From: a virus
DNA length: 64,000 nucleotides
IMG/VR virus record: IMGVR_UViG_3300021171_000007
Coordinates: 1 to 64,000 of that record
Reading direction: 5' to 3' (one strand)
This document shows positions 40,198 through 47,151 of the stretch, in pieces (positions within the stretch are counted from its first letter, which is position 1; each line of letters opens with the position of its first letter). The translations under genes and the position numbers were made by a program. The notes below the pieces were generated by a model. That model was given only the letters and a program-made list of their open reading frames with translations. It was not told the origin of the DNA and did no database searches.

Positions 40198-40260
40198 ACC
40201 GAAACTTGGGGCGCCACAAGGCGTTCCAAGTCGTGCTGTAAGGCAGCACCTGACGAGGTC
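40197..40260 (+). ncRNA. Hammerhead ribozyme 6 (type II)
   Basis: Stem II GACC (40197-40200)/GGTC (40257-40260); GAAA 40201-40204; stem III A-C-T-T-G-G/C-C-A-A-G-T; cleavage C40232; stem I GTGCTG/CAGCAC (40233-40238/40244-40249), loop TAAGG; CTGACGA 40250-40256. Stem I differs from other copies on both strands with pairing kept. Confidence 0.92.
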
Positions 40261-40284
40261 AGAAATGCCAAGGAGGTAGCACGT

Positions 40285-40419
40285 ATGGGTGACCCAGAAG
40301 AGCATAAAGACGAAGAGTTGAGCCTTGAGAAAGAGACTCAAAAAGAGCCCAAAGAAGAGGCAAAAGAGCCAGTAAAAGAAGGTGATCCTCAACCAGAGGA
40401 AGATCCCAAAGTAGCGTAA
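40285..40419 (+). CDS. Small acidic Lys/Glu-rich protein
   Basis: 44 aa (MGDPEEHKDEELSLEKETQK and on), almost only Glu, Lys, Pro, Asp: certainly disordered. Very good RBS AAGGAGG. Last gene of the ribozyme operon, followed by a terminator. Confidence 0.55.
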   Translation: MGDPEEHKDEELSLEKETQKEPKEEAKEPVKEGDPQPEEDPKVA

Positions 40420-40435
40420 ATATAACGTCAACTTT

Positions 40436-40468
40436 CCGCTCCCATTTGGGAGGGTGGGAGCGGTTTTT
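40436..40468 (+). terminator. Intrinsic terminator ending the ribozyme operon
   Basis: CCGCTCCCA-10 nt-TGGGAGCGG followed by TTTTT. 9-bp GC-rich stem. Confidence 0.88.
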
Positions 40469-40483
40469 AGCTAGGGATGGAAA

Positions 40484-40738
40484 ATGAAAAACATAAAAGA
40501 AATCACGTCTATGAAAGAGTTTGCTATCATTAGACGTGCTTTGGAATTATATGTTGCTACTCTAAGTGAAGAGTATGACAACAAACCAATGCGTGCCAAA
40601 CTTATAAAACTTGAAGAGGCGCAAGCCTGTTTGAGAGATTTCAACAAACTAGGAGAACAAAATGGCAAATCTAAAGAGTTACCCACCACTAAAACCTTGC
40701 CATTGCGGCAGCGGTATGGAAAGAGAAGCGAGATATGA
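40484..40738 (+). CDS. Small helical hypothetical protein
   Basis: 84 aa, two helices (MKNIKEITSMKEFAIIRRAL, RAKLIKLEEAQACLRDFNKL). Overlaps the following zinc-ribbon gene by 77 nt, so its C-terminal part may not be conserved. Confidence 0.45.
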   Translation: MKNIKEITSMKEFAIIRRALELYVATLSEEYDNKPMRAKLIKLEEAQACLRDFNKLGEQNGKSKELPTTKTLPLRQRYGKRSEI

Positions 40739-40859
40739 TGCTCGCGGTATTTTTCTCACGTATGTATGTGAGAAATGTGAGAAAGAAAAGTTATCACATT
40801 ATCGACCAGACGTTCTTACTGATTCAAATTATTGGCACGACGAGCCAATTGACGATTAA
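40662..40859 (+). CDS. Lar-like small zinc-ribbon protein
   Basis: 65 aa with RBS AGGAGA. LKPCHCGSGMEREARYDARG, then YVCEKCEKEK: LKPC-x-C-G ... C-x-x-C as in Lar-type zinc ribbons, ending SNYWHDEPID. Lar-type proteins include an anti-restriction factor, but that function cannot be inferred for this one. Confidence 0.6.
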   Translation: MANLKSYPPLKPCHCGSGMEREARYDARGIFLTYVCEKCEKEKLSHYRPDVLTDSNYWHDEPIDD

Positions 40860-40916
40860 GACGCGGTAAACAGCGTTAATGCCCAACACACGATTGGCAG
40901 CGTAATGGGCAGACTT

Positions 40917-40950
40917 GCCATCTAAACCAACCCCCGTAAGATGGCTTTTT
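40917..40950 (+). terminator. Intrinsic terminator
   Basis: GCCATCT-15 nt-AGATGGC then TTTTT. A second hairpin TGCCCA/TGGGCA (40880-40885/40906-40911) precedes it. Confidence 0.8.
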
Positions 40951-40965
40951 ATTAATTTAGCGAAT

Positions 40966-41011
40966 CACCTGGTTTTGCTTCAACTGCCCCCCAGTTGCTA
41001 AAAGCCAGGTG
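40966..41011 (+). ncRNA. Nested hairpin between two terminators
   Basis: Outer stem CACCTGG/CCAGGTG (40966-40972/41005-41011), inner stem CAACTG/CAGTTG (40981-40986/40992-40997) separated by symmetric 7-8 nt internal loops. Enclosed by terminators at 40917-40950 and 41020-41053, so it could be a small RNA of about 100 nt if a promoter lies upstream, but none is evident. Confidence 0.45.
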
Positions 41012-41019
41012 TAGACTTG

Positions 41020-41053
41020 CCGCCCACAGTCCCACAACTGTGGGCGGTCTTTT
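41020..41053 (+). terminator. Intrinsic terminator
   Basis: CCGCCCACAG-8 nt-CTGTGGGCGG then TCTTTT. Perfect 10-bp stem. Confidence 0.85.
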
Positions 41054-41088
41054 AGGCAATTTAGCCAACAACCAGGATTTAAAATGTC

Positions 41089-42102
41089 ATGTACCTTATG
41101 GACAGCATCGTAGAAACAGTTCATGAAGCTAAGAAACGAAAATTGATACAACATCCTGTCATACAAATCTTCCCAATACTAGAAGAGAAATTGAAAGGAT
41201 GTCCTCGGTTCTTGTTTGACGATACTGCGATCAGAACGGCTGTGGAGCTTACTCTGGGGCGCCCCAAGGTGCTTAGGGAAGCCATGGCACACCTTACCAT
41301 TCCATATCCTAAGATATGGGTAGAATGGCCAGAAGCAGGAAGAGAAAAATTGAGACAGACGTTCTCAATAGACTCTTACGAGTATCCTAATCGACCACTA
41401 CCAACTCGTCTTGGCTTTCTGCTAGAGACAGATGAGTCTGGTAGGAAAGGTCAGGTAACTTGGGTTTGGAGTAATCATTTCATTAAGAAAGGTGAACCTC
41501 CGAATGTTGGTCCAATATCTGCGTTCTTCGATTTGGATTTCAACTACAGCAAGTTGGTAAGTCCGACTTTTGTCAATAGTTTCTTGGATGCTAACTTAGC
41601 GCATATTTGGAAGGACAACAAAATCCAATTGGAGGCGCTCCTTAGCATCTGGGACACAGCTTACCATCAACCGTCCGAATGGGGTGCAAGATTTCTGAGA
41701 ATTCCTTCTCCAGATTCTCCGTATGGAAGCGTAGATTCTCGCGTAGCCAATTTCTATGCGGACGTTTATGGCGAATACATTATGGTTTGGTCATGCTTGT
41801 TATTGTTGACATCTTCCAGAAAGATAGTTGAATTGGAAGAAGTTGATATGTCTCAACTAAATAAAATACGCAGAAGAATGGATAAACCTCAAAGGTTAGA
41901 CCATACCACAGTTAGTCTCTATATCAATAGAGATAATGTGATACACAAACAAGGTGTACCACTAGGATTTGAACGAAAGAGTCCGCGTATCCATATGGTT
42001 GGGTCATATCTTAATAGACGTGGCGATAAACATTGGATAGTCCAGCCTTTCTGGCGCGGCGAAGGTGAGGTTATCAGTCGTCATGTAAAAGTGAAAGGAT
42101 AG
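41089..42102 (+). CDS. Conserved-type phage protein of unknown function
   Basis: 337 aa, soluble alpha/beta. The C-terminal region (QLNKIRRRMDKPQRLDH, then RGDKHWIVQPFWRGEGEVIS) matches a domain that ends many phage hypothetical proteins: arginine-rich helix, then a W-x-x-x-x-x-x-R-G loop. The N-terminal 200 residues (FPILEEKLKGCPRFLFDDT, ...) have no recognised motif. Largest gene of this accessory stretch. Confidence 0.55.
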   Translation: MYLMDSIVETVHEAKKRKLIQHPVIQIFPILEEKLKGCPRFLFDDTAIRTAVELTLGRPKVLREAMAHLTIPYPKIWVEWPEAGREKLRQTFSIDSYEYPNRPLPTRLGFLLETDESGRKGQVTWVWSNHFIKKGEPPNVGPISAFFDLDFNYSKLVSPTFVNSFLDANLAHIWKDNKIQLEALLSIWDTAYHQPSEWGARFLRIPSPDSPYGSVDSRVANFYADVYGEYIMVWSCLLLLTSSRKIVELEEVDMSQLNKIRRRMDKPQRLDHTTVSLYINRDNVIHKQGVPLGFERKSPRIHMVGSYLNRRGDKHWIVQPFWRGEGEVISRHVKVKG

Positions 42103-42105
42103 AAA

Positions 42106-42351
42106 ATGGCATCTTACTATTACTCAATGCTTGGAATGGTAAGAGTTAGGCAAAATAAAAACTATATAGTTGAAGTAAGCTATAAAGATGAAACTGTCTA
42201 TGTTGGACAGTACAGAGAAGAACATAAATGGCATTATATAGGTGAATATGCCAATGTTGATGAGTTAAATGACGTCATTCTAACTTTATGCAAAGAGGAG
42301 ACCAAACGTGAAATCCAGCCTAATCATACTGACACTCCTGATATCGAGTAG
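42106..42351 (+). CDS. Small hypothetical protein
   Basis: 81 aa, beta-rich first half (NKNYIVEVSYKDETVYVGQY). 3 nt after the previous gene; overlaps the exported protein gene that follows. Unknown. Confidence 0.5.
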   Translation: MASYYYSMLGMVRVRQNKNYIVEVSYKDETVYVGQYREEHKWHYIGEYANVDELNDVILTLCKEETKREIQPNHTDTPDIE

Positions 42352-42673
42352 TGCCAGAGCAGAGATGTGTGATATGCAGAAACACTGTTATCCAGAGCAG
42401 CCATATTACGACATACATGGGAACAGGGTTCCTCCACCAGCACCGCAATATCCACAACCAAAACCATTACCAGTACCAAATAACATAACAGTACAGCCAA
42501 CAATTAATTCAAACATTTGCAAATTGGCTAGGATCAGGGTTGCTCCTGAGGCGCCACAAACTATAATTGAAATCTGCACCATGTCAAATGAAGAAGAAAG
42601 AATGTATCGTCAACGACAAAGACTAAATCAAGCATCAATTCCGCAAATGTACCTACCAAACGGAGACTATTAA
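42308..42673 (+). CDS. Exported protein with signal peptide
   Basis: 121 aa from GTG 42308 (GAGGAG upstream). Signal peptide KSSLIILTLLISSSARA with likely cleavage before EMC. The mature part has four Cys and a Pro-rich segment (RVPPPAPQYPQPKPLPVPNN). Periplasmic location expected in a Gram-negative host; possible role in lysis or superinfection exclusion is speculation. Confidence 0.55.
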   Translation: MKSSLIILTLLISSSARAEMCDMQKHCYPEQPYYDIHGNRVPPPAPQYPQPKPLPVPNNITVQPTINSNICKLARIRVAPEAPQTIIEICTMSNEEERMYRQRQRLNQASIPQMYLPNGDY

Positions 42674-42966
42674 TGGAACATTCATCTGGACGTATAGGGC
42701 AAACAGAAGGTGAATTCTCTGTTTGTCAATTTTTTGAAAACGAATTTTATGAATATACGCGCCGTTATGTTGGTCCTGAAGAAGCAGTATTAGCATTCAA
42801 ACATTATACTACCAGTGTAGCAGCGCAAATGGGTATCGTAAGGCGTGTAATCATTACTGATGGCGGAGATTTTACTACAATGGAATGGCAATACGGTAAA
42901 GGTATAACTTTCCCAACAAAAGAGGAACTCCAGAATGCCAGAGCACAAGAACCAAAAGAGGACTAA
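42673..42966 (+). CDS. Hypothetical protein
   Basis: 97 aa, acidic N-terminus, FKHYTTSVAAQMGIVRRVII then DGGDFTTMEWQYGKGI. Coupled to both neighbours by overlap. Unknown. Confidence 0.55.
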   Translation: MEHSSGRIGQTEGEFSVCQFFENEFYEYTRRYVGPEEAVLAFKHYTTSVAAQMGIVRRVIITDGGDFTTMEWQYGKGITFPTKEELQNARAQEPKED

Positions 42967-43309
42967 ATTTGAATTTCCGCAGGTGCCACCTACTGGCAGT
43001 TATATGTATATCATAAAGCCTACTGATACTACATATGCTGAAGGTAAAGTGCTCACAACATTACCAACACTCGATATGTTGGTTTTTGGTGTAGAAGGTC
43101 ACATAGAACTTGTGCCACGCTTTACCAAATTCGGTGGACGTTCATGCGTTGCCTTCTGTAATGAAGAAGGCAAAATGCAAGGCAAACAACCAAATCATCT
43201 TGCTCACATTCTATGGGAAGAGAATGTGGGGCGCCTCATAACTGAGGACTATCTAGTTGGTAATATAGTAATCATCGTTGCTGATGCTAGTTTCCTAGCG
43301 AGGATGTGA
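42935..43309 (+). CDS. Hypothetical protein
   Basis: 124 aa, FEFPQVPPTGSYMYIIKPTD, beta-rich. Overlaps the previous gene by 32 nt. No family recognised. Confidence 0.5.
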   Translation: MPEHKNQKRTKFEFPQVPPTGSYMYIIKPTDTTYAEGKVLTTLPTLDMLVFGVEGHIELVPRFTKFGGRSCVAFCNEEGKMQGKQPNHLAHILWEENVGRLITEDYLVGNIVIIVADASFLARM

Positions 43310-43611
43310 TGAAGACTCTCTCAGTCGTAGCACTAACCATAGGCATGATAAATGCAGCAGATGCTCATTGCTATTCTCGCTGGTATTATCCGTATCCACA
43401 GAAATGTGGAGGAATTTATACTCGTCAAAGTAACAGACCTCCAATTATATCTCGCGCTAATTTCAGTCCTCCTCTTTCTCCTGATGCTCCAATTATACCG
43501 CTTCCTGATATGAGCGGTATATGGATTAATTCGACAGAAACTCCAGAACAATTAGAATTAATGGAAGCAATGGATCGTCTCAAAGCAATTAGATCGTTAT
43601 CAAATAATTAA
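43309..43611 (+). CDS. Exported protein with signal peptide
   Basis: 100 aa from ATG 43309 (overlaps previous stop TGA). Signal peptide MKTLSVVALTIGMINAADA, cleavage before HCYSRWYY. The mature part is Tyr/Pro-rich with two Cys. Its mature start HCY resembles the KHCYPEQPYY stretch of the protein at 42308, so the two may be related exported proteins. Confidence 0.55.
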   Translation: MKTLSVVALTIGMINAADAHCYSRWYYPYPQKCGGIYTRQSNRPPIISRANFSPPLSPDAPIIPLPDMSGIWINSTETPEQLELMEAMDRLKAIRSLSNN

Positions 43612-43637
43612 TTAGGCATTTTGCCAAGGAGACTGTT

Positions 43638-43961
43638 ATGAAAAAAGAGCACCTTAAGATCATCAAGGCTGCTATTGACAATCTTACTGAGCAGGACAGA
43701 AAGTTTGATGATCTTGTAGCCAGCGCTATAGGAGAAATTGACAAAGAAGTAGAAAATCTTGGTAATCTGAAAGATACACTCGAAGGAGAATTTGAGGAGC
43801 TTTCTGAGAGTCAGCAAGAAGGTGACAAAGGCACAGCTCTTCAAGAAGCTATCGACGCAATTGAGGAGGCAAAGACAGATCTTGAAGGTATCAAAGATGA
43901 TCTCGATGATGCACCATTCGACGATATCATTAACAAACTAGGAGAACTGTCACCCAAGTAA
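43638..43961 (+). CDS. Acidic coiled-coil protein
   Basis: 107 aa, strongly acidic heptad-type helices (NLKDTLEGEFEELSESQQEG, AIEEAKTDLEGIKDDLDD). Could be a DNA-mimic or structural coiled coil. Followed by a GC-rich hairpin. Confidence 0.6.
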   Translation: MKKEHLKIIKAAIDNLTEQDRKFDDLVASAIGEIDKEVENLGNLKDTLEGEFEELSESQQEGDKGTALQEAIDAIEEAKTDLEGIKDDLDDAPFDDIINKLGELSPK

Positions 43962-43966
43962 AAATT

Positions 43967-43994
43967 TTGGGGCGCTGCTCGTGTGGCGCCCCAA
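43967..43994 (+). terminator. GC-rich hairpin (partial terminator or processing site)
   Basis: TTGGGGCGC-10 nt-GCGCCCCAA: 9-bp stem preceded by an A/T tract, no U tract after it on the plus strand. Confidence 0.45.
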
Positions 43995-44010
43995 TCACTA
44001 GGAGAGTAAA

Positions 44011-44202
44011 ATGGCAAGAGAAATATCAGTAGATACACATTCTTGGGATTTAGCAGAATTCTTTTTGGAAGAAGAACCTATCAAAGATGAAGATAGGAAA
44101 CGAATCACAGATATGTTGGCACAAGAAATTCAACAATGTGTTGAAGATTTTATCTATTTAACTATGCCTCATCTGGGAGTGCTTAAAAATGATTCCATGT
44201 GA
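44011..44202 (+). CDS. Small acidic hypothetical protein
   Basis: 63 aa, helical (DEDRKRITDMLAQEIQQCVE). RBS AGGAGAG. Overlaps next gene by 14 nt. Confidence 0.5.
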   Translation: MAREISVDTHSWDLAEFFLEEEPIKDEDRKRITDMLAQEIQQCVEDFIYLTMPHLGVLKNDSM

Positions 44203-44401
44203 TGTAAGAGAAGCAACACACGTTCAAATAAATGATAAAATTAAAAAGATACTTTTCAAATATGGCATTACAGAAGGTACTGGAGTTTTGTTAAAACCAT
44301 CAGAAGGCGGCTTTGGTGTCATTACTGAAGATAACCAGACTGTAACTATGTGGGAAGCTCAAAGATACTTCAAGGAAGAGAAAGATGACATACAGACTTG
44401 A
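44189..44401 (+). CDS. Small hypothetical protein
   Basis: 70 aa: KIKKILFKYGITEGTGVLLK, then EGGFGVITEDNQTVTMW. Small alpha/beta. Unknown. Confidence 0.5.
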   Translation: MIPCDVREATHVQINDKIKKILFKYGITEGTGVLLKPSEGGFGVITEDNQTVTMWEAQRYFKEEKDDIQT

Positions 44402-44588
44402 AGATGCAGAAATGATCAGGCAAATTTCTTCTCACGCCTTTAAAGCAGAATATTCAGCATTAACCGAAAAAACTCGTATTTATGAGGAACGTCTACATAA
44501 TATGACTAATGCTCAATTTGATCAAGCTGTAATTGAATATGCAGAGAAACTCATCAAGGAGCATAGCGATGTCAATAGGTCCAGGTAA
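44385..44588 (+). CDS. Small helical hypothetical protein
   Basis: 67 aa, all helical, charged. Overlaps neighbours by 17 and 20 nt. Unknown. Confidence 0.5.
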   Translation: MTYRLEDAEMIRQISSHAFKAEYSALTEKTRIYEERLHNMTNAQFDQAVIEYAEKLIKEHSDVNRSR

Positions 44589-44886
44589 CTATGATGAAGA
44601 AGCCACGTGGGTACAGCAGCGAACACAAGCGCATGGTGTACTACTAATGATAGTAGCTGGTAATAAGGGTAATGGTTTTTCAATAGCTAGTTTTGATATC
44701 CAAGCAACTCTTGAAATTACATTATCACTACCGAAATTATTAAGGGAAATGGCAAATCAAGTAGAAGTTGACATAAAGGAGCAAGGTTTAATTCCAAGCG
44801 CACAACATCATTTAGATGAACTCAATAAGACTAGGGTTGCTCAAGGTAAAAAGCCTTGGACACATGACTATAAAGGTGAAGACTAA
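44569..44886 (+). CDS. Hypothetical protein
   Basis: 105 aa from ATG 44569 (AAGGAG upstream). Beta segments GVLLMIVAGNKGNGFSIASF, then a helix. Resembles small phage proteins of unknown role. 1-nt overlap with the next gene. Confidence 0.55.
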   Translation: MSIGPGNYDEEATWVQQRTQAHGVLLMIVAGNKGNGFSIASFDIQATLEITLSLPKLLREMANQVEVDIKEQGLIPSAQHHLDELNKTRVAQGKKPWTHDYKGED

Positions 44887-45311
44887 TGAGTAATATCTTT
44901 AGTTTCGTAGGTGATGACGGAACGAACATTCATGTAAACGCAGAAAAACTGCGTTTATGGTGTATAGAGAATAAGCCAGAAATTTTCCTATTGCCATTAA
45001 GATATGAATTACTTAACAATTTTAAGCGTGATAACGTAGTTAATCCAGAAAGAGTTTTGGAACTTGCTTCCAGAAAAGATCTTGCGCCAATTATAATGGT
45101 AAAAGACGGAACAATAGGTGGAAATGGATATCCTAACGCAATACTTGTCGATGGTCATCATCGTTATGCATTGGCTTGTCTTAGAGGCCAAAAATATATC
45201 GATGGATATTTTCTGGAAGAAGCGCAATGGAGACCATTCCAAATACATTGGTTGCGCGACTTAACTGCTGAAGAGTTAAGAGCTAGACCAGTAACTAAGC
45301 GCGATTATTAG
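44886..45311 (+). CDS. ParB/Srx-fold protein
   Basis: 141 aa. NAILVDGHHRYALACLRGQK is the ParB/sulfiredoxin-type motif (D-G-H-H-R), here at about residues 80-100, preceded by LELASRKDLAPIIMVKDG. No HTH follows, so it is a stand-alone Srx-fold protein; such proteins can be CTPases, nucleases or modification enzymes. Role in the phage unknown. Confidence 0.65.
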   Translation: MSNIFSFVGDDGTNIHVNAEKLRLWCIENKPEIFLLPLRYELLNNFKRDNVVNPERVLELASRKDLAPIIMVKDGTIGGNGYPNAILVDGHHRYALACLRGQKYIDGYFLEEAQWRPFQIHWLRDLTAEELRARPVTKRDY

Positions 45312-45314
45312 TTT

Positions 45315-45393
45315 GTCTGACATACCAGCCTGCGGCTATCGCAAACCCCCAACAGGAACTGGCGTTGATATAGCACAGTCAACGAAAGTCAGA
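45315..45393 (+). ncRNA. Structured RNA with three-way junction (unclassified)
   Basis: Closing stem TCTGAC/GTCAGA (45316-45321/45388-45393). One arm is CCAG/CTGG stacked on CCTG/CAGG (45325-45332/45353-45362). The other arm is CGTTGA/TCAACG (45363-45368/45379-45384), with junction strands ATA and AAA. Does not carry the CUGANGA core, so it is not a hammerhead. Sits between the ParB-fold gene and a second hairpin. Confidence 0.5.
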
Positions 45394-45400
45394 TGAAGAG

Positions 45401-45441
45401 TGGGAGGAGGTCAGAAATTTTGCCTTCCGTTCCTCCTCCCA
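45401..45441 (+). terminator. Strong hairpin, possible weak terminator
   Basis: TGGGAGGAGG-21 nt-CCTCCTCCCA then ATTTCC. 10-bp stem. It sequesters GGAGG words and could also block ribosome access. Confidence 0.5.
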
Positions 45442-45463
45442 TTTCCTCCAACTAGGAATAGAA

Positions 45464-45727
45464 ATGAAAAAGCCACATAAAGAGCAAACTGAAGAAGAGC
45501 ATGTGAAGACATGCTTTCGTTGCAGACTTCACGCACTAATGGTTGAATTGTATCCAACAGGAATTACAGATATGGAAGAAGGACAATTCATTTTAGTAGC
45601 CCTAGCTGAAGCAGCAGGTCAAATGTTAGCAGATTATGAAGAACAAGATTTTCATACTTTTTTGAAAGCTGTAATAAGATTTCATAATGCAAGAGTTCAA
45701 GAAGATGATGAAGAGACTAAACACTAA
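45464..45727 (+). CDS. Small hypothetical protein
   Basis: 87 aa, CFRCRLHALMVELYPTGITD then a long helix AALAEAAGQMLADYEEQDFH-like. Common phage-type small helical protein. Unknown. Confidence 0.55.
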   Translation: MKKPHKEQTEEEHVKTCFRCRLHALMVELYPTGITDMEEGQFILVALAEAAGQMLADYEEQDFHTFLKAVIRFHNARVQEDDEETKH

Positions 45728-45745
45728 CCAGGAGAGGTAGCACTC

Positions 45746-46087
45746 ATGGAATTCTCAGAACAACAACTCGAAGAGGCGCTCAATAGAAAACTCATACCGT
45801 TGCGTATGCACGGTGGCATTATAAGATGGATCTTAATAGGTCAAATGCCAGGAAGCTTTCTAAGTGCGATCATTAAAAATGATCTACGAGACTCAATTGG
45901 TTATGCAGATGACGAAAATATTACAAGATTATCAGCTTATATCCAATTCTTCTATCATCACGCTCCAACAGGATGTTGGGGATCGAAAGAAAAAGTCCTA
46001 CAATGGGAACAAGATGGAGGATTGAGAAAAGTAAAATCAGTTCCTCTAAGATTAGTAGATGGAGATGTGTACGACGACGGAGAATAA
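45746..46087 (+). CDS. Hypothetical protein with C-terminal-domain-like helix set
   Basis: 113 aa. GGIIRWILIGQMPGSFLSAI, SIGYADDENITRLSAYIQFF and YHHAPTGCWGS: resembles small phage proteins with a conserved P-x-G-C-W-G/H motif. Unknown function. Good RBS (CCAGGAGAGG). Confidence 0.55.
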   Translation: MEFSEQQLEEALNRKLIPLRMHGGIIRWILIGQMPGSFLSAIIKNDLRDSIGYADDENITRLSAYIQFFYHHAPTGCWGSKEKVLQWEQDGGLRKVKSVPLRLVDGDVYDDGE

Positions 46088-46089
46088 AA

Positions 46090-46299
46090 ATGAAAACTAC
46101 TCCGTTAAATGATAAGCTTCATACATTTCTGTTGAAGAAAGGTTACAGATATTCTGAGCATGTACGCTATGATAGGTATGACCATGAAGAGCAAGGGGTA
46201 ACAGTTTTTTACTACATCAATAGCTATATAATGATATTGGACAGAAATGGGGAACCTGCGTCAACACGTGTTACTCGTGAAATCGAGAAAGCACTTTAG
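46090..46299 (+). CDS. Small hypothetical protein
   Basis: 69 aa from ATG 46090. LKKGYRYSEHVRYDRYDHEE resembles residues 15-35 of the protein at 35815. Two nt after the previous stop. Confidence 0.5.
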   Translation: MKTTPLNDKLHTFLLKKGYRYSEHVRYDRYDHEEQGVTVFYYINSYIMILDRNGEPASTRVTREIEKAL

Positions 46300-46308
46300 G
46301 AGAACCAA

Positions 46309-46512
46309 ATGCCACGTATGACAATAAACATCAATCAACCGAATGTTGAAGTTCTCGAATATTCGGCTGAAGACATTAATAAATTCATCGAAAGAGAAAT
46401 CTTTCAAGATGAGATCCAAACTAAATTGGAACATGCGCTAGATGAGGCGCAAGCAGATGCGCTCAACGGTGGCGGAGATATCCAATATGTCGTTATAAAA
46501 ATCAGTAAATAG
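46309..46512 (+). CDS. Small hypothetical protein
   Basis: 67 aa: beta strand TININQPNVEVLEYSAEDIN, helix, strand IQYVVIKISK. RBS AGGAG. Unknown. Confidence 0.5.
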   Translation: MPRMTININQPNVEVLEYSAEDINKFIEREIFQDEIQTKLEHALDEAQADALNGGGDIQYVVIKISK

Positions 46513-46521
46513 GGGCGCTCC

Positions 46522-46797
46522 ATGTATGTTGTGATAACATTCGTAGGCGACTTTCCTGTGGAAGGTCAACCTGAATGGACAACAGACTATTCAACAATAA
46601 TCGACGCTATTGGTGCTGCCAAAAGGCAGCACCAGTTACTCAAAGAAGCAGAGAATGATCAACATTACACTGTAATTATGGATGAAGATCCTAATATAGA
46701 AGATGATGTAAAATGGATCATTTATCAGGATAAAGAAACGGTAGGTGAGGAAGCGCAAGTGCTAGCTGACAAGTTAGCATATGGAGAAATACCATGA
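46522..46797 (+). CDS. Small hypothetical protein
   Basis: 91 aa, YVVITFVGDFPVEGQPEWTT then helix GAAKRQHQLLKEAENDQHYT. Unknown. Stop overlaps next start (ATGA). Confidence 0.5.
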   Translation: MYVVITFVGDFPVEGQPEWTTDYSTIIDAIGAAKRQHQLLKEAENDQHYTVIMDEDPNIEDDVKWIIYQDKETVGEEAQVLADKLAYGEIP

Positions 46798-46967
46798 AAA
46801 CTCTAATGCTACTAGTCACTTTAGTCGGTTATAATGGTGACGATTATCAACGCCCAGATGTTCGTGAGCGCCGCCTAGAACGTCAAGAAGATCAAAGATG
46901 GCAAAGCGAAAAATGGCAAAGACAACAGGAAAAATATAAGGATTGGTTAAATGAAAGAAGATTTTGA
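46794..46967 (+). CDS. Small protein with hydrophobic N-terminus and Gln/Trp-rich helix
   Basis: 57 aa: KTLMLLVTLVGYNG (too short for a clear signal peptide) followed by a charged helix with a repeated W-Q/K pattern (EDQRWQSEKWQRQQEK). Start overlaps previous stop; overlaps next gene by 17 nt. Confidence 0.45.
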   Translation: MKTLMLLVTLVGYNGDDYQRPDVRERRLERQEDQRWQSEKWQRQQEKYKDWLNERRF

Positions 46968-47151
46968 ATATTATCCACACCAGATCGACGAAGATCATTG
47001 GGTAGTATTCAAAGTCAATACTTATCATTACAAAGAACCTGAGAAAGTGTATGTAATAAAACGTTGGGGAGGTGAGATGCACTGTGATTGCCCAGCAGGT
47101 GGGCGCTGCAAGCATTTAAGTATGATACAACCAAAGAAAGAACTATTCTAA
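46951..47151 (+). CDS. SWIM-type zinc-finger protein
   Basis: 66 aa. HCDCPAGGRCKHLSM is a SWIM motif as in the protein at 39949. N-terminal VVFKVNTYHYKEPEKVYVIK is a beta hairpin. C-terminus KKELF is similar, but not identical, to the DLF terminal peptides. TAATG junction with the next gene. Confidence 0.6.
   Translation: MKEDFEYYPHQIDEDHWVVFKVNTYHYKEPEKVYVIKRWGGEMHCDCPAGGRCKHLSMIQPKKELF

Noticed and set aside
45315-45393. Seventh hammerhead ribozyme at 45.3 kb
   Set aside because: Three-way junction is present but CUGANGA is missing and the junction strands do not match.
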